Source of the DNA: Pseudobdellovibrionaceae bacterium
GTDB taxonomy: Bacteria > Bdellovibrionota > Bdellovibrionia > Bdellovibrionales > Bdellovibrionaceae
NCBI GenBank assembly: GCA_019637875.1
Contig: JAHBUW010000001.1
Location: forward strand, 372,001 to 436,000
Reading direction: 5' to 3'
DNA: 64,000 nucleotides
Shown: one piece after another, positions 26,092 through 34,098 of the stretch
How positions within the stretch are numbered: the stretch's first letter is position 1
How the letters are laid out: each line of letters begins with the position of its first letter
Position numbers and translations under genes: made by a program
Notes under the pieces: generated by a model
Database searches by the model: none
Seen by the model: the letters and a program-made list of their open reading frames with translations, nothing else
What the model was told of the DNA's origin: nothing

Positions 26092-26142
26092 GGTACCACG
26101 TACCGCGTGCGGTAGATGGTACCGCACGCGGTACGTGGTACC
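26092..26142. repeat. 23-bp perfect inverted repeat
   Basis: The arms at 26092-26114 and 26120-26142 are exact reverse complements, separated by GATGG. They are built from repeated GGTACC, GTACC and CGCGTGCGG elements. The repeat ends 1 bp before the stop codon end of the minus-strand gene. It resembles extragenic palindromes (REP/BIME-like), but no second copy was seen in the window. Confidence 0.75.
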
Positions 26143-26904
26143 TTATGCGAGCGAGTCGAAGAGTTCCTGCATGCGGGTGCGTAGACGATCGGCTTCGAGT
26201 TGGAGTTGGGCGCGGCGCTCGGTGAGATCTTCGGCCAGGTCCGACGCTTTGAGCTCGGGCACGTATTTTTGGACGCGCATGCGGAAGTTCGGAACTTTGC
26301 GCAGGCGCACGGGCAAATTGATTTGCGCGTCCTCTTGGAGTTTGGCGCCGAAGAATTTCGAGAACATCGAGACCGTCTGGATCAGCTCCAGCGGCAAAGG
26401 CAGGCGCAGATTCCACTCTTCGGTTCCGCGGTGGATGGCGACCAAAAGCGGCGCTTCGGCACGAATCGCGATCTCGAGAAAGCGCGGGCTCCGGAACGGC
26501 TGAATCTCGCTGACGTCACCGAAGAACGTCATCGCACCCTCTGGAAAGACGACGAGGTCGGTCCGCTCCACCGAGCGAAACTGCTCGAGCAGTTCGTCAA
26601 AAGATTGCGGAGTCGGGGACTGCGTGACGTATTCGGCGATCGGCTGGGTGATCGGATTCGAGTAGAAGAATTTGTCGATGATTCCACGGGAAATACGGTC
26701 GTCGCCGCCATGATCCACCGCTTTTTCGGTCAGCAGACAGATGGGCGGCACCCAACTGATCGGTGTGCCGTGATTCAGGACCACCATCAGCCGCGGTTCC
26801 CGCATGAGCTCAGTCATGTCGTCATCGCTTTGGAACTCGAAGCGTTCGACCATGCTGCGAAGGAGCGCTGACAGAAAACCCTGATATTCACCCAGTCTCT
26901 TCAT
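26143..26904 (-). CDS. Lysophospholipid acyltransferase-like protein, atypical motif I
   Basis: A 253-residue protein resembling glycerolipid acyltransferases (PlsC superfamily). Motif III VVFPEG is present at 118-123 with following AMTFFG. Motif I is VLNHGTPISW: the catalytic His45 is kept but the usual Asp of NHx4D is Ser50. The C-terminal 60 residues are a charged coiled helix. There is no clear membrane anchor. The altered motif means it could use a different catalytic partner, another substrate, or be inactive. It ends against the large inverted repeat and has a weak SD. Confidence 0.6.
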   Translation of the reverse strand: MKRLGEYQGFLSALLRSMVERFEFQSDDDMTELMREPRLMVVLNHGTPISWVPPICLLTEKAVDHGGDDRISRGIIDKFFYSNPITQPIAEYVTQSPTPQSFDELLEQFRSVERTDLVVFPEGAMTFFGDVSEIQPFRSPRFLEIAIRAEAPLLVAIHRGTEEWNLRLPLPLELIQTVSMFSKFFGAKLQEDAQINLPVRLRKVPNFRMRVQKYVPELKASDLAEDLTERRAQLQLEADRLRTRMQELFDSLA

Positions 26905-27057
26905 GGGCTTGGGTCTGCCAGAAACCCGGACCCATTGAAAGTAAAAGTTAAGTTTGTGCTAGGGTTGGCGCGACCCCCTGGACGAAGGTTTCCCCCGGAC
27001 TGCCGCTGGGCCCTCGCCTATGGGATTCTGTGGGGGTACAAAACCAAGGAGAATTTC

Positions 27058-27519
27058 GTGTCGCAACATCTGAGCGGTGTTTACCTCTTCAAAGAATTGA
27101 CCCCTGACGAACTGAAAATCGTGGCCCACGCCGCGTCCGAGCGTCATTTGAGCCCCGGTGAGGAGGTCTTCATGACCGGCGAAGCGGCGAAATCGTTCTT
27201 CGTCATCACCTTGGGGTCAGTGAAAATCTATTCGAACTCATCGAAAGGTGACGCGATGGGAATCGCGAACCTGGGATCGGGCGCCCACTTCGGCGAGATG
27301 CCCTTCTTCGATCAAGGAAATCGCTCCGCGACCGCGCAAACTCTTGAGCCCACGCATATGCTGGAGATCGCGTACGCGGACCTTGAGGCTCTTTTCGCCG
27401 CGCACCCGTTAATCGCGTTGAAGGTCTACCGCACGGCCGCGCGTTTCATGGCGACTCGTCTGCGCAATACTTTGGGGGACCTCAATCAGGCGAAAGAGTC
27501 GAAACTCAAAGCGGGTTGA
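27058..27519 (+). CDS. Cyclic-nucleotide-binding domain protein
   Basis: A 153-residue stand-alone cNMP-binding protein. The domain spans about residues 8-125, with a phosphate-binding cassette FGEMPFFDQGNRSATAQT that keeps the Glu and Arg needed for cyclic-nucleotide phosphate and ribose contacts. There is no HTH, so it is not a Crp-type regulator; it may be a sensor subunit acting by protein contacts. GTG 27058 was chosen because AAGGAG (27046-27051) precedes it; the longer frame from 26935 adds an unlikely Arg/Pro-rich head. A strong terminator follows. Confidence 0.82.
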   Translation: MSQHLSGVYLFKELTPDELKIVAHAASERHLSPGEEVFMTGEAAKSFFVITLGSVKIYSNSSKGDAMGIANLGSGAHFGEMPFFDQGNRSATAQTLEPTHMLEIAYADLEALFAAHPLIALKVYRTAARFMATRLRNTLGDLNQAKESKLKAG

Positions 27520-27541
27520 TACGATTCGAGCTCGGAGAAAC

Positions 27542-27573
27542 AAAAAAGGGATGGCACCAAGCCATCCCTTTTT
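27542..27573. terminator. Bidirectional intrinsic terminator
   Basis: An A-run, GGGATGGC, loop ACCAA, GCCATCCC and TTTTT. It lies between the converging cNMP-binding gene and livF and serves both. Confidence 0.92.
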
Positions 27574-27598
27574 ATTTTCCATAGGACAGATCCGAGAA

Positions 27599-28312
27599 TT
27601 AGATTCCGAGATAAGATCGGCGAACGGCGTCGTCGTTCAACAGGTCTTCACCACGACCCGACAGGGTGATCTTCCCGGTCTCGATGACGTAAGCGCGGTG
27701 CGAGACCTGAAGCGCCATGCGGGCATTCTGCTCGACGAGCAAGACGGTGACGCCCTCTTTGTTCAGCTGCTTCACGATATCGAAAATCTGCGCCACGATG
27801 AGCGGAGCCAACCCCAGCGAGGGCTCGTCCAGCAGAAGCAGATCGGGCTTCGACATCATGGCGCGCGAAATCGCGACCATCTGCTGCTCACCGCCCGACA
27901 AGGTGCCGGTCATTTGCGCTTTGCGCTCGCGCAGACGCGGGAACAGCTGAAAACAGTGCTCCATGTCCTTGGCGATCTGTTCTTTGTCCTTACGGGTGAA
28001 GGCGCCCATCTGCAGATTCTCGAGTACACTCATCTGCGGGAAGATCCCGCGGCCTTCCGGCGACTGCGCCAAGCCCATGGGCACGCGCAAGTGAGCGGGA
28101 ACGTCGTTGATCGCTTTTCCTTTGAAGGCGATCGTGCCACGGGCGGGAACCATGCCCGACAGCGCCCGCAGAGTCGTCGTCTTGCCGGCCCCGTTCGCAC
28201 CGATCAACGAGACGACCTCGCCCTTACGAACTTCGAAGCTGATCCCTTTCAGGGCCTGAATCGAGCCATAGAACACTTCCAGATTGTCGACTTTCAATAA
28301 CGTCTCGGACAT
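27599..28312 (-). CDS. livF: Branched-chain amino-acid ABC transporter ATPase LivF
   Basis: A 237-residue ATPase of the HAAT family importer for Leu, Ile, Val or related amino acids. Walker A GANGAGKTTT, signature TLSGGEQQMVAISRAMM and Walker B LLLLDEPSLGLAPLI are intact, and the ending SYLGI is typical of LivF. Its ATG overlaps the livG stop (TAATG). It is the last gene of a livK-livH-livM-livG-livF operon on the minus strand. Confidence 0.95.
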   Translation of the reverse strand: MSETLLKVDNLEVFYGSIQALKGISFEVRKGEVVSLIGANGAGKTTTLRALSGMVPARGTIAFKGKAINDVPAHLRVPMGLAQSPEGRGIFPQMSVLENLQMGAFTRKDKEQIAKDMEHCFQLFPRLRERKAQMTGTLSGGEQQMVAISRAMMSKPDLLLLDEPSLGLAPLIVAQIFDIVKQLNKEGVTVLLVEQNARMALQVSHRAYVIETGKITLSGRGEDLLNDDAVRRSYLGI

Positions 28313-29097
28313 TAGTGTCCCCCTTCCGCGGCGCCGGCGCCGAGGTAGGCTTCGATGACGGCGGCGGATTTTTGAATCACATCCGGCGTGCCTTCTTCGA
28401 TTTTGGTGCCGTGATCCAGAACGACGATACGTTCGCAGATTCCCATGACGAGCTTCATATCATGCTCGATCAACATCACGGTCAGGTTAAACTCTTTGCG
28501 GATTTTCGCGATGGTGTGCATGAGGTCCTCGGTTTCCGAGTGGTTCATGCCCGCCGCGGGCTCATCCAGACAGATCATCTTCGGGCGGGTCGCCAAGGCA
28601 CGCACGATTTCGAGTTTCCGCTGCTCACCGTAGGGGAGCGAGGTCGACTCTTCATGCGCCTTCTTTTCGAGTCCGAAGATCGAAAGCAAAGACATGGCTT
28701 CATCACGCAGCTTCTTCTCTTGTTCGAAGTAAGACTTCGACTGCACGACGGGATGGGCGATGCCGTAGGACAAGTGCTGCGTGCCCGCGACCATGACGTT
28801 TTCGACGACGTTCAAATCACGGAAAAGGCGGATATTCTGGAAGGTACGAGTCATGCCCAAGCGCGAAACTTGATAAGGCTTCAGACCCTTGATCGATTGA
28901 CCGTTGAAGTACACTTCACCTTCGGTGGGTTGGTACACGCCGGTCAGCATGTTGAAGCAAGTGGTCTTGCCGGCGCCGTTCGGGCCGATCAATCCCATGA
29001 GTTCACCCTGACGGACCGCGAACTCCAAAGAGTCCACGGCTTTCAAACCACCGAACTGAATCGAAATTTTACGGGCTTCAAGTAGATTTGCGGACAT
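28312..29097 (-). CDS. livG: Branched-chain amino-acid ABC transporter ATPase LivG
   Basis: A 261-residue ATPase. Walker A GPNGAGKTTCFNMLTG, the LivG-typical TRTFQNIRLF, signature SLPYGEQRKLEIVRALAT and Walker B MICLDEPAAGMNHSE are present. It pairs with LivF as the ATPase heterodimer. The start overlaps livM by 20 bp, and its stop is fused with the livF start. Confidence 0.95.
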   Translation of the reverse strand: MSANLLEARKISIQFGGLKAVDSLEFAVRQGELMGLIGPNGAGKTTCFNMLTGVYQPTEGEVYFNGQSIKGLKPYQVSRLGMTRTFQNIRLFRDLNVVENVMVAGTQHLSYGIAHPVVQSKSYFEQEKKLRDEAMSLLSIFGLEKKAHEESTSLPYGEQRKLEIVRALATRPKMICLDEPAAGMNHSETEDLMHTIAKIRKEFNLTVMLIEHDMKLVMGICERIVVLDHGTKIEEGTPDVIQKSAAVIEAYLGAGAAEGGH

Positions 29098-30100
29098 ACT
29101 TCCTCAGAATCTCGCTCAGTTCCTGGCTGCCGAAAAGGCCGCGCGGGCGCAGAATCATCATCAAGATGAGTAACAGGGCGTAAATCAACATCCGCAGGTC
29201 GATCCCGATGATCTCCTGCAGGGGGCGAAGCAGTTCGGGAATGACGGTGACGATGGCCGCCGCGAACAGCGAGCCCGACAGACTTCCCATTCCGCCCAAA
29301 ACCACGATGATCACCGCGTCGACGGACTTCGTGAAAACGAAGGTCTGCGGATTCAGGTAGTTCATATAGTGCGCGAAGATCGAGCCCGCGATACCGGCAA
29401 AGAAGCTCGAGATCGCGAAGGCTTGGACCTTGGCGCGGACGGTATTGATCCCCATCGCTTCCGCCGCGATTTCGTCATCGCGGACGCTCAGGAACGCGCG
29501 GCCGTGACCCGAACGAACCACGCGCCAGATCACGTAGAAAGTGACCAGGACCCAGAAGAGCGCCAGCCCGTACGAAGTCAAAAAGCGCGAGACCTCGATC
29601 GGTCCGAGCATCCAGTTGTCGGGACCTTTCACGTCGTAGAAGCCGCGGGCGGCGCCGACCGCTTCGGTGTTCAGTAAGGTCACGCGGATGATCTCGGCAA
29701 AACCCAAAGTGACGATGGCCAAGTAGTCCCCGCGCAGACGCAGCGAAGGCAGGCCGACCAAGAGGCCCGCCAAGGCCGCCATCAAGCCCGCGCAAACACC
29801 GAACAGGGGGAACATCACAAGCTGCATGGCGCCGGTGATGGGGCCGACGTGAGTGAACCACTGCTCGGCAAGGTAGGCCGAGGTGTAGGCGCCCACCGCC
29901 ATGAATCCCGCATGGCCCAGCGAGAACTGGCCGGTGAATCCATTCACGAGGTTCAGCGACATTCCCAAGATCATATTGATCATGATGACGATCATCGTGA
30001 ACTGGATGAACGAATCGAGGGCGAAGTCGGTCACGAAGCCCAGGACCAGAAGGAATAAGAATACGACGAGGGGACGTCTCCAGATGGATTCGGTCGGCAT
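29078..30100 (-). CDS. livM: Branched-chain amino-acid ABC transporter permease LivM
   Basis: A 340-residue inner-membrane permease with about ten hydrophobic segments. Typical LivM sequence includes LNLVNGFTGQFSLGHAGFMA, PSLRLRGDYLAIVTLGFAEI and VVLGGMGSLSGSLFAAAIVT. TAATG couples it to livH upstream, and it overlaps livG downstream by 20 bp. It forms the membrane channel with LivH. Confidence 0.95.
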   Translation of the reverse strand: MPTESIWRRPLVVFLFLLVLGFVTDFALDSFIQFTMIVIMINMILGMSLNLVNGFTGQFSLGHAGFMAVGAYTSAYLAEQWFTHVGPITGAMQLVMFPLFGVCAGLMAALAGLLVGLPSLRLRGDYLAIVTLGFAEIIRVTLLNTEAVGAARGFYDVKGPDNWMLGPIEVSRFLTSYGLALFWVLVTFYVIWRVVRSGHGRAFLSVRDDEIAAEAMGINTVRAKVQAFAISSFFAGIAGSIFAHYMNYLNPQTFVFTKSVDAVIIVVLGGMGSLSGSLFAAAIVTVIPELLRPLQEIIGIDLRMLIYALLLILMMILRPRGLFGSQELSEILRKYVRKST

Positions 30101-31002
30101 TAGACTTTCTCCGTGGTGGAGCGACCCATCAGGCCCGCCGGTTTGAAGATCAGGATGACGATCAAGATCCCGAACGCCAAAGCGTCACGGTAAGTCGAGG
30201 ACCAGTAAGCGACGACCATTTCCTCGGAAAAGCCCATCAGGAGTCCACCCAGAACCGCGCCGGGCAAATTCCCGATGCCGCCCAAGACCGCGGCGACGAA
30301 CGCCTTCAGGCCGATCATCGTTCCCATCAAGGGATCGATTTTGGGGTACTTCATTCCCACGAGCACCGAGCCGACACCGGCCAAGGCCGAGCCGACCATG
30401 AACGTGATCGAGATCACGCGGTTCGGATTCACGCCCATCAAGGCGGCGACCCGCATGTTTTGCGCCACCGCGCGCATCGCCTGTCCCATCTTCGTGCGGT
30501 AGATCACGAAGTTCAGGACCACCATCGTGATGATGGTGACCGCGAAGACGGCGACGTCGAGCGTTTTCACTTCGACCGCCGCGATGTTGAAGAGCGTTTC
30601 GTTATGCAGAACTTGCGGGAACACTTTCGGGTCCGCGCCGAACACCGCTTGCGCGAAGTACTGCAGGAAAAGGCTGACCCCGATCGCCGTGATCAGGATA
30701 TTCAACTTCGGCGCGTTCCGCAGGGGGCGGTAAGCCAGGCGTTCGATCGTCAGTCCGATCAGCGCGCAGACAAGCATCGCCGAGCCCAGCAGGATCGCGA
30801 GTGTCGACAAACCGGGTTGGCGGTCGATACCCAAATACATCGCGACGTAGTAGGAGCCGAAAGCTCCCATCATGTAGACGTCCGAGTGGGCGAAGTTGAT
30901 GAGCTGCAAGATGCCGTAGACCATGGTGTAGCCCAGAGCGATGAGAGCGTAGATGCTTCCCAGACTCAGGCCGTTCAGGATGTGCTGGATAAAATCATTC
31001 AT
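30100..31002 (-). CDS. livH: Branched-chain amino-acid ABC transporter permease LivH
   Basis: A 300-residue permease. The start IQHILNGLSLGSIYALIALG with YTMVYGILQLINFAHSDVYM is the LivH signature, followed by VLGGIGNLPGAVLGGLLMGF. Length is standard. It begins 18 bp after the binding-protein gene and has no strong SD of its own, which suggests coupling. Confidence 0.95.
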   Translation of the reverse strand: MNDFIQHILNGLSLGSIYALIALGYTMVYGILQLINFAHSDVYMMGAFGSYYVAMYLGIDRQPGLSTLAILLGSAMLVCALIGLTIERLAYRPLRNAPKLNILITAIGVSLFLQYFAQAVFGADPKVFPQVLHNETLFNIAAVEVKTLDVAVFAVTIITMVVLNFVIYRTKMGQAMRAVAQNMRVAALMGVNPNRVISITFMVGSALAGVGSVLVGMKYPKIDPLMGTMIGLKAFVAAVLGGIGNLPGAVLGGLLMGFSEEMVVAYWSSTYRDALAFGILIVILIFKPAGLMGRSTTEKV

Positions 31003-31020
31003 GAGTTTTAGTTCGGACGA

Positions 31021-32157
31021 TTAAGGGTTGATGGTCGTGATGTACTTGTTGGTGGTCCCTTGGACTTGAACCACCACCGCGCTCTTCACGGCGTTCCGTT
31101 GCTGATTAATGGTAATGGTTCCGGTGACCCCGGGGTAATCCTTTGTTGCGGCGATCGCGTCACGGATCGCGGGGCCCGAAAGATCGGGGGCTTTCTCCAT
31201 CGCGGCGAAAAGCACCTTCGCGGCGTCGTAGCCCGCCGCCGACAGTCCGTCGGGCGACTTGTTGAAACGTTTTTTGAACGACTCCATGAACGCCACCGCG
31301 ACGGGATCGCTCGATTCGTTGGAGTAGTGGTTCGAGAAGTAGTTCCCGTTAATGGTTTCTTGACCGATTTCGAAGAGCTTCGGGGAGTCCCATCCGTCGC
31401 CGCCCATGAGGGGGATTTTCAGACCGAGCTCTGCGGCTTGGCGGGCGATCAGTCCGATTTCGGTGTAGTAGCCCGGAATGAAGATCCCTTCGGGACCGGC
31501 GGACTTGATTTGGGTCAATTGGGCTTTGAAGTCGACGTCCTGGGATTGGTAGCTCGTGTCCGCGACGATTTGCCCGCCCATCTCCGTGAACTTTTCGACG
31601 AAGACTTTCGAAAGTCCCATCGAGTAATCCGAGTTCACCGCGCGCAGAACCGCGACTTTGCGGAGCTTCAGGTTCTCGTACGCGAATTTCGCCATGACGA
31701 GCCCCTGGAACGGATCGATGAAGCAGGTCCGGAAGATGTAGTCGCCCATTTCGGTCACGCGCGGATTCGTCGACGAGGGCGTGATCATCGGAACTTTCTT
31801 TTTCTGCGCGATCGGCGCGACGGCCAGCGAGCGCGAACTTGCGACTTCGCCGAGCAGCGCGGTGACTTTTTCTTGCTCGATCAGACGGGTGGCCACGGCG
31901 GCGGCCTCTTCGGCTTTCCCTTGGTTGTCCATGGTGATCAGGCGAATCTGTTTGCCTTTGATCCCGCCGGCGGCGTTCGTCTCTTCGACGGCCAAACGGA
32001 TGCCTTCGTCGGTGGACTTGCCGAACGTGGCTTCCGCACCGGTCATCGAGCCGAAGTGGCCGATGACGATTTCATTTTTGTTGCGTTTGGTGCAGCCGGT
32101 AGCGAGTGCAAGAGTGGCTGAAAGGACGACAAAACCGAGGGACCGCCGAGTGATCAT
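31021..32157 (-). CDS. livK: Branched-chain amino-acid binding lipoprotein (LivK/LivJ type)
   Basis: A 378-residue periplasmic-binding protein of the Leu/Ile/Val-binding (type I) fold. Unlike E. coli LivJ/LivK it is a lipoprotein: lipobox LATGC, C22. The body has IVIGHFGSMTGAEATFGKST, VTALLGEVASSRSLAVAPIA and SAAGYDAAKVLFAAM. It should capture amino acids in the periplasm and dock onto LivHM. It is the first gene of the operon; the SD is GGAG 9 bp before the ATG. Abundant amino-acid import would suit an organism that feeds on protein. Confidence 0.93.
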   Translation of the reverse strand: MITRRSLGFVVLSATLALATGCTKRNKNEIVIGHFGSMTGAEATFGKSTDEGIRLAVEETNAAGGIKGKQIRLITMDNQGKAEEAAAVATRLIEQEKVTALLGEVASSRSLAVAPIAQKKKVPMITPSSTNPRVTEMGDYIFRTCFIDPFQGLVMAKFAYENLKLRKVAVLRAVNSDYSMGLSKVFVEKFTEMGGQIVADTSYQSQDVDFKAQLTQIKSAGPEGIFIPGYYTEIGLIARQAAELGLKIPLMGGDGWDSPKLFEIGQETINGNYFSNHYSNESSDPVAVAFMESFKKRFNKSPDGLSAAGYDAAKVLFAAMEKAPDLSGPAIRDAIAATKDYPGVTGTITINQQRNAVKSAVVVQVQGTTNKYITTINP

Positions 32158-32279
32158 GCCTTAAGTCTCCAAAACATTTCTGAAGCGAGTCTTAAGGGTT
32201 ATCAATCGCCGGTCCGAAGGGCAAGGATTAGGCAGTTTTCCTGAGTGAAGCCGGACCTCTACGGGAAACTTTGGTCGAT

Positions 32280-33269
32280 TTACAGTGCCAAAGTGGACGC
32301 AAGCTGAAGATATTCTTTGGGGGCTAACTTTTTGTTTTTGAGAGCGGACTCAAAGGGAACGGTCACTAGGTTGAGTCCATCGAGTCCGATGTAGACGCCG
32401 CATTTGCCCTCGAGAAGGGTTTGGACCGCGGCCGCCCCCATACGAGTCGCGAGAATACGATCGGTCGCGCTGGGCGAGCCTCCGCGCTGCTGATGGCCCA
32501 GAATACAAACTTTCGGGTCGACGTTCATTTTCTTGCGGATCTGCTCGGCCAGGTCGTAGGCGCGTCCGGGTTTTTGTCCTTCGGCCATGACGATGATCGA
32601 GCTGCGCTTGCCGCGCGCGAGACTTGCTTTGATCTTTTCCACGACTTTATCCACCGGCACCGGATATTCGGGAGCCAGAATCTCTTCCGCGCCGCCCGCG
32701 ATACCCACCGACGCGGCGATGAAGCCCGTATCGCGACCCATGACCTCCACGATGAAAAGGCGGTCGTGCGAGGTGGCCGTGTCGCGAATGCGGTCGATCG
32801 CATCTAATGCGGTATTCAGGGCGGTATCGAAACCGATGGTCGAATCCGTACCGTAGATGTCGTTGTCGATCGTGCCGGGAACGCCGACGACGGGAAATTT
32901 GTGTTCCGCGAACAGGGCCATGGCGCCATTGAAGCTGCCATCCCCGCCGATGCAGACGGCGGCATCGATGCCCGCACGCCGCAGTTTTTGGTAAGCGTCG
33001 GCGCGCACTTCGGGGCGGTGGAACTCCAAGCAGCGACCGGTTTTCAGGATCGTACCGCCGCGCTGGATGATGTTGGCGAGGTCGCGTGATTTCAGGGCTT
33101 CAAACTGCTCACCGAGGATGCCGGCGTAACCGCCAATGATACCGACGACTTCGATCTCACGACTCAGAGCCATCCGGGCGGCCGCGCGGATCGCGGCGTT
33201 CATGCCGGGGGCATCGCCGCCGCTCGTGTAAATCGCAACTTTGTTCACGGGAGTCGTAAAGGTCAGCAT
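32280..33269 (-). CDS. pfkA: 6-phosphofructokinase
   Basis: A 329-residue glycolytic enzyme that phosphorylates fructose 6-phosphate. The motifs are TSGGDAPGMNAAIRA (from residue 15), GGDGSFNGA for ATP binding, VPGTIDNDIYGTDSTIGFDT with the catalytic Asp, VEVMGRDTGFIA, and LGHQQRGGSPSATDR. GGDG rather than GGDD at the nucleotide site favours ATP over pyrophosphate. The start is uncertain: ATG 33269 has no SD, and a GTG 21 bp later would give the more common MNKVAIYTSGG beginning. Confidence 0.93.
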   Translation of the reverse strand: MLTFTTPVNKVAIYTSGGDAPGMNAAIRAAARMALSREIEVVGIIGGYAGILGEQFEALKSRDLANIIQRGGTILKTGRCLEFHRPEVRADAYQKLRRAGIDAAVCIGGDGSFNGAMALFAEHKFPVVGVPGTIDNDIYGTDSTIGFDTALNTALDAIDRIRDTATSHDRLFIVEVMGRDTGFIAASVGIAGGAEEILAPEYPVPVDKVVEKIKASLARGKRSSIIVMAEGQKPGRAYDLAEQIRKKMNVDPKVCILGHQQRGGSPSATDRILATRMGAAAVQTLLEGKCGVYIGLDGLNLVTVPFESALKNKKLAPKEYLQLASTLAL

Positions 33270-33335
33270 GGCGAAACATTAACACTCGAAAAGGAGGAAC
33301 GTCGACCGTGGAGCGAGGGCGTGCACATAGCGCAT

Positions 33336-33360
33336 AAAAAAAGGGCCCCGTGGGGCCCTT
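33336..33360 (-). terminator. Terminator of hup
   Basis: On the minus strand, GGGCCCC and GGGGCCC arms are followed by a run of seven T. It lies 33 bp after the hup stop codon and upstream of pfkA. Confidence 0.85.
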
Positions 33361-33392
33361 GATGGAATCGATGCTTCCGAAGAAGCGTCAGA

Positions 33393-33665
33393 TTACTTCA
33401 CCATCATTTTGAATTCAGCACCGGGGCGGAACTTGGGTGCCCACGAAGCCGGGATCTTGATGGTTTTGCCAGTCTGGGGGTTACGGCCAGTGCGGGCTTT
33501 GCGCTTCGCTTTAGTGAAAGTACCGAAGCCGACGATTTTCACATCGTCACCTTTTTTAACGGTCTTTTTGATTGTTTCGAAGCATGTGTTCAGCAGGTTT
33601 TCGCACTGAGCTTTGGGCAGGTTTGCTTCAGCAGCGATTTTTTCGATCAGTTGTTGCTTGTTCAT
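33393..33665 (-). CDS. hup: HU-family nucleoid protein
   Basis: A 90-residue histone-like DNA-bending protein. MNKQQLIEKIAAEANLPKAQ, VKIVGFGTFTKAKRKARTGR, NPQTGKTIKIPAS and the arm-to-end KFRPGAEFKMMVK are standard HU. It binds and compacts DNA as a dimer. It has its own terminator and a 160-bp upstream region with an inverted repeat, so it is probably monocistronic. Confidence 0.96.
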   Translation of the reverse strand: MNKQQLIEKIAAEANLPKAQCENLLNTCFETIKKTVKKGDDVKIVGFGTFTKAKRKARTGRNPQTGKTIKIPASWAPKFRPGAEFKMMVK

Positions 33666-33730
33666 CTCTCGAACTCCTTGTTCGTTGTTGATTGTCCGAT
33701 TCTTTGGACGTTACAGGACGATCAGAAGGT

Positions 33731-33768
33731 ATTTTCCAAACATCGTCAAAAGTTTTTTCTTGGAAAAT
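33731..33768. repeat. 9-bp inverted repeat upstream of hup
   Basis: ATTTTCCAA (33731-33739) and TTGGAAAAT (33760-33768) are perfect inverted copies with a 20-bp spacer, about 65 bp upstream of hup. It could be a bipartite operator for hup or a weak end-of-transcript hairpin for yacG. Confidence 0.45.
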
Positions 33769-33826
33769 CCGCATCAGAAGGCGTTTTTGAGCATTGTGGA
33801 CTGTTTTGATGGCGAGTTTCCTTTAC

Positions 33827-34033
33827 TCAATCATCATACTGCTCATCGGCAGGGACGTTTTGTTTGTCGACATCGATCTTCTGAGTCTCGTCGGGAACTT
33901 TGTAGCTCTCGTCCGCCCACGCACCGAGATCGAGCAAACGGCATCGTTCACTGCAAAAGGGGCGGAATGGATTTTTGTCGGAGTAGACGGTTTGATTTCC
34001 GCAGTGCGGGCAGCGGACTTTGCGTTCCTTCAT
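33827..34033 (-). CDS. yacG: YacG-like DNA gyrase inhibitor (zinc protein)
   Basis: A 68-residue protein of the YacG family. The zinc site is C8-x2-C11 and C27-x3-C31 in RCPHCG and PFCSERC, followed by RLLDLGAWADESYKVP, the conserved YacG stretch. The E. coli protein binds GyrB and blocks DNA binding. The tail is acidic. It is a small independent gene between hup and a lipoprotein gene. Confidence 0.92.
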   Translation of the reverse strand: MKERKVRCPHCGNQTVYSDKNPFRPFCSERCRLLDLGAWADESYKVPDETQKIDVDKQNVPADEQYDD

Positions 34034-34098
34034 GAAGGGGAAGCTAACCGCGATGTCGAGTGGAAAACAAGACGGCGGGTGTTAACCCGCCGCGAGGA

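Larger units (their letters stand above)
25747..26142. other. Palindrome-rich non-coding zone
   Basis: No credible gene lies in these 396 bp. It holds in order: a 10-3-10 perfect palindrome (25765-25787), GGTAG-CAG-CTACC (25791-25803), a CACAG...CTGTG stem beside a GGCG...CGCC stem (about 25847-25880), three CCTCCA direct copies, a strong bidirectional terminator (26052-26086) and a 23-5-23 perfect inverted repeat (26092-26142). Confidence 0.75.

Noticed and set aside
25998-26225. 75-codon plus-strand frame across the terminator and the 23-bp repeat
   Set aside because: It runs through a strong hairpin terminator and into the antisense of the acyltransferase-like gene.
26935-27057. Longer N-terminus for the cNMP-binding protein
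   Set aside because: The extension is not family-like, and AAGGAG sits exactly before GTG 27058.
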